This document shows positions 54,168 to 61,503 of a stretch of DNA of 64,000 nucleotides, in pieces. The stretch comes from Phenylobacterium sp. (GTDB lineage Bacteria; Pseudomonadota; Alphaproteobacteria; Caulobacterales; Caulobacteraceae): positions 124,001-188,000 of the forward strand of contig NZ_JAUXSP010000021.1 of NCBI RefSeq assembly GCF_030679875.1, given 5' to 3'. Numbering within the stretch: the stretch's first letter is position 1; each line of letters begins with the position of its first letter. A model generated the notes under the pieces. It was given only the letters and a program-made list of their open reading frames with translations, ran no database searches and was not told the DNA's origin. The position numbers and the translations under genes are program-made.

Positions 54168-54374
54168 ATGAGCGAACTGACCGAGGGCCAGCTCCACGCC
54201 CTGCAAAATCTCAGCCGTAAGAAGTCCGGCGGCGAGGTCCCGTTTGTGAACATCAGCGACGCCCAGGTGCTGGTGGAACTGGGCCTGGCCGTCCGCAGCC
54301 GCCAGGGCTGGGATATCACGCCCGAGGGCCTCCGCCTGCTCGCCCCCCCGCCGAGCTCTGACAACCAGCGCTGA
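54168..54374 (+). CDS. Small possible winged-helix protein, unknown
   Basis: The 68-residue frame reads SELTEGQLHALQNLSRKKSG, then VPFVNISDAQVLVELGLAVR and GWDITPEGLRLLAPP. The pattern of two helices, then a strand-turn with WDITPEG, resembles a minimal winged-helix half, as in small MarR-like or phage-type DNA-binding proteins. No family is assigned. It follows the tiny 43-residue frame by six bases and is convergent with the transporter gene. Confidence 0.6.
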   Translation: MSELTEGQLHALQNLSRKKSGGEVPFVNISDAQVLVELGLAVRSRQGWDITPEGLRLLAPPPSSDNQR

Positions 54375-54386
54375 GCCGCGGCTGCG

Positions 54387-55940
54387 TCAGTCGAGGCCCA
54401 GCGCCTCGGACAGGGCGCGTCCCGCCTCCACGGGGCGCAGCTTGTCGGTATCCCGGTCGACGCTGTAGTTGGCGTCGCGCATCGCCTCCACCGGGATGGC
54501 CCCGATCAACGGCCGCAGGGCGGCCAGCAGCCGGGCGTCATTCACCCTAGCAGGTGCGATTAGCACCACGGCGTCATAGGGCGGCAGGGCCTGGCGGGGA
54601 TCGGCCAGGGTGACCAGATCATCGGCGGCGATCCGGCCGTCGCTGGAGAAGGCGGAGATCACATCCACGTCGCCCGACGTCACTGCCCGGAACATGAAGG
54701 TGGGCTGGTAGGAGCGTCGCGCGCGGAATCCGAAGCCATAGGCCTCGTTGATCGCCGTCCACTCCGGACGGGCGAAGAACTCTAGGTCGCCCCCCATGGT
54801 CAGGCTGGCTGAGCGCCGGGCCAGATCATCCAGGGTCGATATCCCCAGGGCGGCGGCGCGGTCCTGGCGCATGGCGAGCGCATAGGCGTTCTCAAACCCC
54901 AGGGAGCCCAGGACCAGGACGCCGTCCCGGCGGGCCAGCTCCTCGGTCAGTTGTTCCAGGACCTCCTGGCGGCCGGGGTTATCTTCCCGGTTCAGGACGT
55001 TGGCCCACAGGGTGCCGGAATAGTCGACATAGACGTCGATCTCGCCCGAGGCCAAGGCGCGGTAGGCGATGGCCGAGCCGAGGTCTTCCTTCATCCGCGC
55101 CTCGCCGCCCAGATCCTCGATCCGCTCGGCGATCATCTCGGCCAGGATGTATTGTTCGGAGAAGTTCTTGGCGCCGACCACGTAGCTGGCCGGCTTGCCG
55201 AAGCTGATCAGCGGGGTCAGGGCCACGACAACCCCAATAAGGATACCGGCCGCGCCCAGGGCCGCGCGCTTGACGTCCCGCTTGGCGGCGCCGGCCTCGA
55301 TCAGGCCCAGCAGCTGGTCGGTGACCATGGCCAGCAGGGCCGAAGCGGCGCAGCCAAACAGCACCAGCACCCAGTTCTCGGTCTGCAGGCCAGAGAAGAT
55401 GTAGTTTCCGAGACTGGTCTGGCCGACCGGCGTCGACAGGGTGGCCGCCCCGATGGTCCAGACCGCGGCGGTGCGCACCCCGGCCATGATGACCGGCGCG
55501 GCCAGGGGCAGCTCCACCTGGAACAGGCGCTGGCGGGGCGTCATGCCGACGCCCTCGGCCGCCTGGATGATGGCCGGGTCCACCGAGAGAATGCCGGTGG
55601 TCCCGTTCCGCACGATGGGCAGCATCGAATAGAGGGTCAGCGCCAGCAGGGCCGGGAGGAAGCCCAGGGCCGAGAAACCGTAGCCGATCAGGTCTTCGCT
55701 GGCCGCCGAGATCACCAGGAGCAGCGGGAAGAACAGAGCCAGCAGGGCCAGGCTGGGAATGGTCTGGATCAGGCTGGCGCCGGCCAGGACCGGCCAGCGA
55801 ATGTGCCGGTTCCGGCTGGCCGCGACGGCGAGCGGCAGGCTGATCAGCAGGCCAAGCCCCAGCGCCGAGGCGCTGAGCAGGACGTGCCAGGCGAGATATT
55901 CCGGCAGGCGCGCAAAGGCCGCCTCAAACTGCGGGCTCAT
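54387..55940 (-). CDS. ABC transporter permease fused to substrate-binding protein (glycine betaine/choline type)
   Basis: Residues 1-215 are a BPD-type permease with about six membrane helices (WHVLLSASALGLGLLISLPL, ASLIQTIPSLALLALFFPLL, LLALTLYSMLPIVRNGTTGI) and the coupling-loop region GVGMTPRQRLFQVELPLAAP. After a further helix (AGILIGVVVALTPLISF), residues ~255-517 are an OpuAC-like binding domain with YVVGAKNFSEQYILAEMIAE, IDVYVDYSGTLWANVL and MRDANYSVDRDTDKLRPVEA. The binding domain would face the periplasm. Such fusions belong to the OpuC/YehXYZ-type osmolyte importers; choline, betaine or another quaternary amine is likely. The ATPase gene overlaps by four bases upstream. Confidence 0.9.
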   Translation of the reverse strand: MSPQFEAAFARLPEYLAWHVLLSASALGLGLLISLPLAVAASRNRHIRWPVLAGASLIQTIPSLALLALFFPLLLVISAASEDLIGYGFSALGFLPALLALTLYSMLPIVRNGTTGILSVDPAIIQAAEGVGMTPRQRLFQVELPLAAPVIMAGVRTAAVWTIGAATLSTPVGQTSLGNYIFSGLQTENWVLVLFGCAASALLAMVTDQLLGLIEAGAAKRDVKRAALGAAGILIGVVVALTPLISFGKPASYVVGAKNFSEQYILAEMIAERIEDLGGEARMKEDLGSAIAYRALASGEIDVYVDYSGTLWANVLNREDNPGRQEVLEQLTEELARRDGVLVLGSLGFENAYALAMRQDRAAALGISTLDDLARRSASLTMGGDLEFFARPEWTAINEAYGFGFRARRSYQPTFMFRAVTSGDVDVISAFSSDGRIAADDLVTLADPRQALPPYDAVVLIAPARVNDARLLAALRPLIGAIPVEAMRDANYSVDRDTDKLRPVEAGRALSEALGLD

Positions 55941-56707
55941 GCCGCGTCTCCCAGGCGGGCGCGCAGGCGCGCGGCCTGACGGCGCGGGGCGGCCAGCAGG
56001 GCGGCGACCTCGGGATCGGCGGAGGCGGCCAGGGCCTGTGGCGTCCCGTCAGCGATCAGGCGGCCCGCGGCCACCACCACGATGCGGTCGGCCAGCAGCA
56101 GCGCCTCGGTCATGTCATGGGTGACCATGACGGTGGCCAGGTTCAGCCGCTCATGCAGGGCGCGGTAGTCGTCGCCGAGCGCGTCGCGCGTCAGGGGATC
56201 GAGGGCGCCGAAGGGCTCATCCATCAGCACGATATGCGGCTCCGCGGCCAGGGCCCGGGCCACGCCGACCCGCTGTTGCTGACCGCCCGAAAGGGCCGCG
56301 GGAAACCTCGCGCCCATCTCCTGCGGCAGGGCCACGAGCTCCAGCAGCTCGGCGGCGCGGGCGGCGCGGCGGGCCTTGTCCCAGCCCAGCAGCTTCGGCG
56401 TGATGCTGATATTCTCGGCCACGGTGAGGTGCGGAAAGAGACCGACCTCCTGAAAGACATAGCCAATGCGCCGGCGCAGAAGGTGCGGCGCCAGATTGGC
56501 CACCGCCTCGCCCTCGATCCGAACCTCGCCCGCGTCCGGGGCGATCAGGCCATTGATGGTCTTGAGAAGGGTGGTCTTGCCGGAGCCCGATGCGCCCACC
56601 AGAGCGACGAATTCGCCGGCCTCGATATCCAGGGACACATCGGTCAGCGCCACGTGCGCGCCATAGGATTTGGTGACGCGCTCCAGCGCGATGCGAGGGT
56701 CTGCCAT
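55937..56707 (-). CDS. ABC transporter ATP-binding protein (glycine betaine/choline type)
   Basis: The 256-residue ATPase has Walker A GASGSGKTTLLK, Q-loop YVFQEVGLFPHLTV, signature LSGGQQQRVGVARALAAEP, Walker B HIVLMDEPFGALDP and switch His in TVMVTHDMTEALLLAD. It lacks the C-terminal CBS domains that regulate OpuAA/ProV, so osmotic gating would have to come from elsewhere. Its stop overlaps the permease-binding-protein start by four bases, and the two gene products would form the complete importer. Confidence 0.93.
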   Translation of the reverse strand: MADPRIALERVTKSYGAHVALTDVSLDIEAGEFVALVGASGSGKTTLLKTINGLIAPDAGEVRIEGEAVANLAPHLLRRRIGYVFQEVGLFPHLTVAENISITPKLLGWDKARRAARAAELLELVALPQEMGARFPAALSGGQQQRVGVARALAAEPHIVLMDEPFGALDPLTRDALGDDYRALHERLNLATVMVTHDMTEALLLADRIVVVAAGRLIADGTPQALAASADPEVAALLAAPRRQAARLRARLGDAA

Positions 56708-56774
56708 GCGCCAGACCTAACACGTCAAACCCTGGTTGGGCTCCCCCAGGGCGCACTGGCGGACAGCAGGTGCG

Positions 56775-57080
56775 TCAGATCGGCATCCGCATGATTTCCT
56801 GATAGGCGGAAATCACCTGGTCGCGGACCGCCATGACGGTCTCCAGGCTGGCCTCAGCCGCTGAGATGGCGGTGACGACATCGACAAGCTGGGCGTTGCC
56901 CTGGACGTGGGCGGCCATCTGGGTCTCGGCGGTGCGCGAGGTCTGCACCGCGCCTTCCATGACGTCCTTCAGCATGGCGCCAAAGTCGACGCCGCCGGCG
57001 GCCTGACCGCCCCCGATCGAGGGAACGGCCGCGCCCTGGGTGGCGGCATAGGCCTTGGCTGCGGCGAGCGGGGTCATCAT
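56775..57080 (-). CDS. fliE: Flagellar hook-basal body protein FliE
   Basis: FliE links the MS ring to the rod. The 101-residue protein shows [40 protein letters not shown] and the conserved ending [20 protein letters not shown] followed by MRMPI. It follows flgC by 12 bp. Two adjacent ATG codons are possible starts. Confidence 0.94.
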   Translation of the reverse strand: MMTPLAAAKAYAATQGAAVPSIGGGQAAGGVDFGAMLKDVMEGAVQTSRTAETQMAAHVQGNAQLVDVVTAISAAEASLETVMAVRDQVISAYQEIMRMPI

Positions 57081-57092
57081 GGCCTAAGGTCC

Positions 57093-57512
57093 CTAGCGCT
57101 TGAGCAGATCGAGGACGCGCATCTCCATGGCGCGCGCGGTCTCGATCACATTGAGGTTGGCCTCGTAGGCCCGCTGGGCCTCGCGCATGTCCATCGCCTC
57201 CACCAGGGTGTTGACGTTGGGCAGCTTCACATAGCCCGCCGCATCGGCGGACGGGTGGCCTGGCTCATATTCCGTGCGGAAGGCGCTCGGATCGGCCTGA
57301 ACCCTGGCCATCCGCACGCCCTGACCGGCGTCGATGCGGCTGGGCTCGAACACCGGCACCTGCCGGCGATAGGGGTCGCCGCCGGCCTGTTGCGAGGTGG
57401 AGTTGGCGTTGGCCAGATTCTCGGCGATGACCCGCATCCGCGCCTGCTGAGCGCGAAGCGCGGTGGCCGCGATGGCCTGGGCCGCGCCCTGGGTCGATTT
57501 GATCTCAGCCAT
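57093..57512 (-). CDS. flgC: Flagellar proximal rod protein FlgC
   Basis: FlgC is a proximal rod subunit. The 139-residue protein has the rod motif MRVIAENLANANSTSQQAGG, then DPYRRQVPVFEP, YVKLPNVNTLVEAMDMREAQ and RAYEANLNVIETARAMEMRV. It lies between flgB (17 bp upstream) and fliE in one transcription unit. Confidence 0.95.
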   Translation of the reverse strand: MAEIKSTQGAAQAIAATALRAQQARMRVIAENLANANSTSQQAGGDPYRRQVPVFEPSRIDAGQGVRMARVQADPSAFRTEYEPGHPSADAAGYVKLPNVNTLVEAMDMREAQRAYEANLNVIETARAMEMRVLDLLKR

Positions 57513-57529
57513 GGCTCAGTCTCCGACGA

Positions 57530-57952
57530 TCAGCGCCCAGGCGGGCGGGCTGCGGTGCGCAGCAGGTTCAGGGACTTCTGGTAGAAGCCGACGGCGGCGT
57601 CGTAGGCCATGCGGGCCTCCGACATCTTCATCATCTCCTCCTCCAGGACCACGGAATTGCCGTCCATGGTGGTCTCGGAGTCCTTGGTGCGGACCGACTT
57701 GAAGGTCGAGGCCGCGGCCGTGCGATTGACCGTCCCGCTCAGATGGGTGGCCTGGGTGCGGGCCGGCGCCCCGGCCTGGGCCATCTGCACCCCGCGAAGC
57801 TGGGCCTGGAAGCTGTAGGCCTTCACGTCCTGCGGCGTGTAGCCCGGCGTTTCGGAGTTGGCGACGTTCTGCGCGATCAGCCGCTGGCGCTCGCCGAGAT
57901 GGCCTATGCGGCCACGCAGCATCGAGAACAGGGGGATGTCGGCCAGGTTCAT
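57530..57952 (-). CDS. flgB: Flagellar proximal rod protein FlgB
   Basis: FlgB is the first proximal rod subunit. The 140-residue protein has LFSMLRGRIGHLGERQRLIA, the rod motif AQNVANSETPGYTPQDVKAY, and the closing helix MMKMSEARMAYDAAVGFYQK. I start at the ATG giving NLADIPLFSML; the open frame extends much further upstream, but that part lies opposite fliO and crosses the control region. The perfect CtrA box lies 24 bp upstream. Confidence 0.94.
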   Translation of the reverse strand: MNLADIPLFSMLRGRIGHLGERQRLIAQNVANSETPGYTPQDVKAYSFQAQLRGVQMAQAGAPARTQATHLSGTVNRTAAASTFKSVRTKDSETTMDGNSVVLEEEMMKMSEARMAYDAAVGFYQKSLNLLRTAARPPGR

Positions 57953-57975
57953 GCCAACATGGTGAATAAACAGGG

Positions 57976-57990
57976 TTAATCGCTCCTTAA
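57976..57990. promoter_or_regulatory. CtrA box between flgB and fliO
   Basis: TTAA-TCGCTCC-TTAA is a perfect match to the CtrA consensus TTAA-N7-TTAA. It lies in the 97-bp gap between the divergent flgB-flgC-fliE and fliO-fliP operons, 24 bp before flgB and 60 bp before fliO. In Caulobacter these early flagellar operons are activated by CtrA; here one site could serve both directions. Confidence 0.85.
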
Positions 57991-58049
57991 GAGTGTTCGC
58001 CGCAAATCGGGCCAAAGACCGGCGCCCGCGCGTCGGACAGGTGCGCCCC

Positions 58050-58376
58050 ATGGATCTCGCCAGTTTCGCCCGGGCGGTCTTCGCTCTCGCCATCACGATC
58101 GGCCTGATCGGCCTGGCCGGCGTCGCCATGCGCCGATTTGGACCTGAGGCCATGGCCAGGTTCGCCTCGACCCGGGCCGAGCGCCGTCTGGCCGTGGTGG
58201 AGACCCTGGTGCTCGATCCCAGCCGCCGCCTGCTCATCGTCTCCTGTGACGGGGAGGAACGCCTCCTGTTGCTGGGTGAAGGCCAGGTGCTGAACCCGCC
58301 CTCGACCATCTCGCCGCCAGCCGCCGCCAGACCGACCGCGCCCCGCAAAGCCCGCAAGCCCAAGGCCCAAGCCTGA
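58050..58376 (+). CDS. fliO: Flagellar export apparatus protein FliO
   Basis: FliO helps assemble the FliP ring. The 108-residue protein has one membrane helix (AVFALAITIGLIGLAGVAM) and a cytoplasmic domain with ERRLAVVETLVLDPSRRLLI and LLLGEGQVLNP, followed by a Pro/Ala/Lys-rich tail. I start at the ATG giving DLASFARAVFAL. The stop overlaps the fliP start (TGATG). Confidence 0.9.
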   Translation: MDLASFARAVFALAITIGLIGLAGVAMRRFGPEAMARFASTRAERRLAVVETLVLDPSRRLLIVSCDGEERLLLLGEGQVLNPPSTISPPAAARPTAPRKARKPKAQA

Positions 58377-59173
58377 TGCGCCCCTTTTTCCGCGTCCTCA
58401 CCGCCCTTCCCGCCGCCGACTGGCGCCGCGCCGCGGGCCTGGCCGCCCTGGTCAGCCTCGTCGCCATGATGGGTCCGACGGTGGCCCAGGCCCAGGCGTT
58501 GAACATCGACCTCGGGACCGGGGCTGGCCTCACCGAACGGGTCGTTCAGCTGGTGGGACTGCTCACCGTCCTGTCGCTGGCGCCCTCCATCGTCATCATG
58601 ACCACCTCCTTCGTGCGGATCGTGGTCGTGCTGTCCCTGCTGCGCACGGCGCTGGGCTTGCAGCAGAGCCCGCCCAATGCGGTGATCATCAGCCTGGCTC
58701 TGTTCCTCAGCGCCATCATCATGGCCCCAACCTTCGAGCGGTCCTATGATGACGGCATCCGCCCCCTGCTCGATCAGGAGATGGAGTTGCCCCAGGCCTT
58801 TGAGGCCGCAGCCACGCCGGTCAAGACCTTCATGCTCTCCCAGGTCGACCGGGAGGACCTGGCCCTGTTTGTCCGCCTCTCCCGGGTCGAGCAGCCGCAG
58901 ACCGTGGACGACCTGCCCCTGCGCATCGTCACCCCGGCCTTCATGATCTCGGAGCTCAAGACGGCGTTCGAGATCGGATTCCTGCTGTTTGTGCCCTTCC
59001 TGGTCATCGACCTCGTCGTGGCCAGCGTGCTGATGAGCATGGGGATGATGATGCTGCCCCCGGTGGTCGTCTCCCTGCCCTTCAAGCTGATCTTCTTCGT
59101 CCTGGTGGACGGCTGGCGACTGGTGGCCGGCAGCCTGGTGGAGAGCTTCCAGCGGGGAACCGGCGGGGGGTAG
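58376..59173 (+). CDS. fliP: Flagellar export-gate protein FliP
   Basis: FliP forms the core ring of the export gate. The 265-residue protein begins with a cleavable-type signal (GLAALVSLVAMMGPTVAQAQ). Conserved segments are LAPSIVIMTTSFVRIVVVLS, LLRTALGLQQSPPNAVIISL, MISELKTAFEIGFLLFVPFL and SMGMMMLPPVVVSLPFKLIF. All are typical of FliP. It is translationally coupled to fliO. Confidence 0.96.
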   Translation: MRPFFRVLTALPAADWRRAAGLAALVSLVAMMGPTVAQAQALNIDLGTGAGLTERVVQLVGLLTVLSLAPSIVIMTTSFVRIVVVLSLLRTALGLQQSPPNAVIISLALFLSAIIMAPTFERSYDDGIRPLLDQEMELPQAFEAAATPVKTFMLSQVDREDLALFVRLSRVEQPQTVDDLPLRIVTPAFMISELKTAFEIGFLLFVPFLVIDLVVASVLMSMGMMMLPPVVVSLPFKLIFFVLVDGWRLVAGSLVESFQRGTGGG

Positions 59174-59188
59174 TAAGGCTTGCGGCTC

Positions 59189-60349
59189 CTACAGCCGCCG
59201 CACCCCTTCGCGCCGCAGGTCGGCCAGGGTGGGCATGCCGTTGACGGCCATGAAGAGGTCGGCCTCGGCCAGGATGCATTTCAGGACGTGGGCGGCGCCG
59301 GCGGCGCCGTCCAGGGCCAGACCATAGACGAAGGGGCGGCCCACGCCGACGGCTGCGGCGCCCATGGCCAGCGCCTTGACCACGTCGGACCCGGAGCGGA
59401 TGCCGGAATCGAACCACACCGGAACCTCGCCGCTGGCCTTGACCACGTCAGGCAGCATGTCGATGGCCGCAATGCCGCCATTGGCCTGGCGGCCGCCATG
59501 GTTGGAGCAGTAGATCCCGTCGGCGCCCATATCGACGGCCTTGCGGGCGTCTTCGGGGTGGCAGACGCCCTTCAGGATGATGGGTAGCTTGGTCACCGAC
59601 TTCAGCCAGGCGATATCCTCCCACAGCATGGGCCGGCCAAACAGCGAGCCCCACAGGGCTACGGCCTCGGCCGGCGTCGCCGAAGCGTCCTTGCCCAGCA
59701 ATTTCTGGAAGACCGGATCGGCGGTGTAGTTCTGCAGGACATGACCGCGCAGCTGGGGGAAGTTGCCGGCGTTCAGGTCCCGGGGGCGGAAGCCGGTCAC
59801 CCAGGTGTCCAGGGTGACGATGATCCCGCGATAGCCGGCGGCCTCGGCCCGGGTGATCAGGCTCTCGGCCAGCTCCTTGTTGCGCGGGGTGTAGAGCTGG
59901 AAGAAGCCGGGCGTCTGGCCCAGATGCGGCGCCACGTCCTCCAGGGTGTCATTGCCAAGCGTCGAGACCACCATCGGGACGCCGGTCAGGGCCGAGGCCT
60001 GGGCCGCGGCGATGTCCCCATGCTGGTCCTGGCTGCACATGGCTGTCACCCCGATCGGCGCCATGAACAGGGGCGAGTGATAGGTGTGGCCAAACAGATC
60101 GGCTGACAGATCCCGCACGCTGGTCTCGACCATCATCCGCGGGACCATGCCCCAGTGATGAAAGGCCAGGGCGTTCTGGTCCTGGGTGAACTCGTCGCCG
60201 CAGCCGCCCTGGACGTAGTTCAGCACATGGGACGGCATGGCCGCCGTCGCCCGGGCGACCAGGGTGGCGTAGTCCACCGGCACGGCGGGCAGCACCCCAC
60301 GCAGTCCACCCTGGTAGATTTCGTTCTGATAGCTTCCGAACTGCGCCAC
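59189..60349 (-). CDS. FMN-dependent alpha-hydroxy-acid oxidase (lactate 2-monooxygenase-like)
   Basis: The 386-residue enzyme belongs to the FMN hydroxy-acid dehydrogenase barrels. Landmarks are PLFMAPIGVTAMCSQDQHGD (FMN), GIIVTLDTWVTGFRPRDLNA, LPIILKGVCHPEDARKAVDM, the catalytic His in IYCSNHGGRQANGG and VWFDSGIRSGSDVVKALAMG. The TLDTWVTGFRPRDL region resembles lactate 2-monooxygenase-type members more than LldD. No ATG precedes the family start; I chose the GTG giving AQFGSYQNEIYQGGLRG, with GGAGAG eight bases upstream. It could oxidise lactate or another 2-hydroxy acid. Confidence 0.88.
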   Translation of the reverse strand: MAQFGSYQNEIYQGGLRGVLPAVPVDYATLVARATAAMPSHVLNYVQGGCGDEFTQDQNALAFHHWGMVPRMMVETSVRDLSADLFGHTYHSPLFMAPIGVTAMCSQDQHGDIAAAQASALTGVPMVVSTLGNDTLEDVAPHLGQTPGFFQLYTPRNKELAESLITRAEAAGYRGIIVTLDTWVTGFRPRDLNAGNFPQLRGHVLQNYTADPVFQKLLGKDASATPAEAVALWGSLFGRPMLWEDIAWLKSVTKLPIILKGVCHPEDARKAVDMGADGIYCSNHGGRQANGGIAAIDMLPDVVKASGEVPVWFDSGIRSGSDVVKALAMGAAAVGVGRPFVYGLALDGAAGAAHVLKCILAEADLFMAVNGMPTLADLRREGVRRL

Positions 60350-60518
60350 GCCCGGCTCTCCCACTGACGGCTTCTCGTTGACAGGACGAAGCCATGGGCG
60401 CCCCGGCGAGGTCAAAAAGATTCCGCAATCGATACCGGCGACCAACCCCCGGGCTTCCGGCGCCTTCGCAGAACGGCGTCATATTGTGTTGGCCCCGCGC
60501 CTGGACCATACGAGATTG

Positions 60519-61469
60519 ATGAACCACGGTTTGCTGACCTCAACAGAGTCGGCGGCGCTGAACATTACGCGCGCCGCGCTCCTGGAACTCTGGCAAGGGC
60601 GAGACCTGAGTCTTGATCCGATGGACGCCTTGCTTGTGGCGACCATCATCCAGGCCAATGTCGACGCCGCGACGGCAGGTTTTGACGATCAGGTAGCCTT
60701 CGGGCCCCTCGACCGACCGCCGCCGGACATCGCCCGGCGCCGGGTCAGCGTCAGCCGGGTCGCAGACAGTCTGGACCTGAGATTTGAGACCGTTCGACGC
60801 CGCATCAACCGGCTCAAGACCAAGGGCATGATCATCGCCGACCCCGCCGGGGTGATCGTGCCAGAGTCCTACTTTTACACCCCAGCCAACGCGGCGACCG
60901 TCCTGGCCATCGACGACCTGGCCGCGCGCACCTATCGCCGCCTGACTCATCTGGGCTTTTTTGACGGCCGGCCCCTACCGTCGCCGCCCGATCATCCTCA
61001 GGAACATCCCCACCGCGCCGTGGCCCGCTATTTCATGAGCTACGCCCTACGCATGGGTGGCGAGATGCGCCATCTGTGCGGCGACTACATGAACCTGCTG
61101 CTGGTGCTGAATCTGAGCCACCTGAATACGGCTGGCCTGGGGGACGCCCGGGGGACGGCCGCGGACGGTCCTGATAGCTCACCGCTCGTCATCGACGCCC
61201 GCAAGTCGCCGATCAGCATCGCCGCCTTGGCGCGTGAATCCGCCGTGCCGTTCGAAACCACCCGTCGGCGGCTGGCCAGGCTCGCCGAGCAGAACATCTG
61301 CCGGATGGTCGATGGCGGCTACATTGTCCCGGCCGATACGCTGATGACTTTCGCCCTGACGCTTGCGCCGTCGAACGAAATGAACCTGACGCGCCTCTAC
61401 CGTAACTGCGCCATGGTCGGGGCTGTGGCCGGCTGGACGGCGCAGGCGCCGCTCTCCGAGGCGTCCTGA
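60519..61469 (+). CDS. Regulator with two tandem helix-turn-helix modules
   Basis: The 316-residue protein has two similar ~40-residue DNA-binding modules. The first (about 76-115) reads VSVSRVADSLDLRFETVRRR then INRLKTKGMIIADPAGVIVP. The second (about 232-271) reads ISIAALARESAVPFETTRRR then LARLAEQNICRMVDGGYIVP. Each is a winged helix with the shared FETxRRR recognition helix and a closing IVP strand, so the gene contains an internal duplication. Between them is a helical region (AVARYFMSYALRMGGEMRHL). Family not recognised; it probably binds DNA as a tandem-domain monomer or dimer. The ATG choice gives NHGLLTSTESAALN. It is divergent from the FMN oxidase gene, a possible target. Confidence 0.75.
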   Translation: MNHGLLTSTESAALNITRAALLELWQGRDLSLDPMDALLVATIIQANVDAATAGFDDQVAFGPLDRPPPDIARRRVSVSRVADSLDLRFETVRRRINRLKTKGMIIADPAGVIVPESYFYTPANAATVLAIDDLAARTYRRLTHLGFFDGRPLPSPPDHPQEHPHRAVARYFMSYALRMGGEMRHLCGDYMNLLLVLNLSHLNTAGLGDARGTAADGPDSSPLVIDARKSPISIAALARESAVPFETTRRRLARLAEQNICRMVDGGYIVPADTLMTFALTLAPSNEMNLTRLYRNCAMVGAVAGWTAQAPLSEAS

Positions 61470-61503
61470 GACCCCGCGCGGATACCTGACGGGGTAACGG
61501 GAG

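Noticed and set aside
57953-58363. Upstream extension of the flgB frame
   Set aside because: It crosses the CtrA box and lies opposite fliO; the FlgB family start is at 57952.
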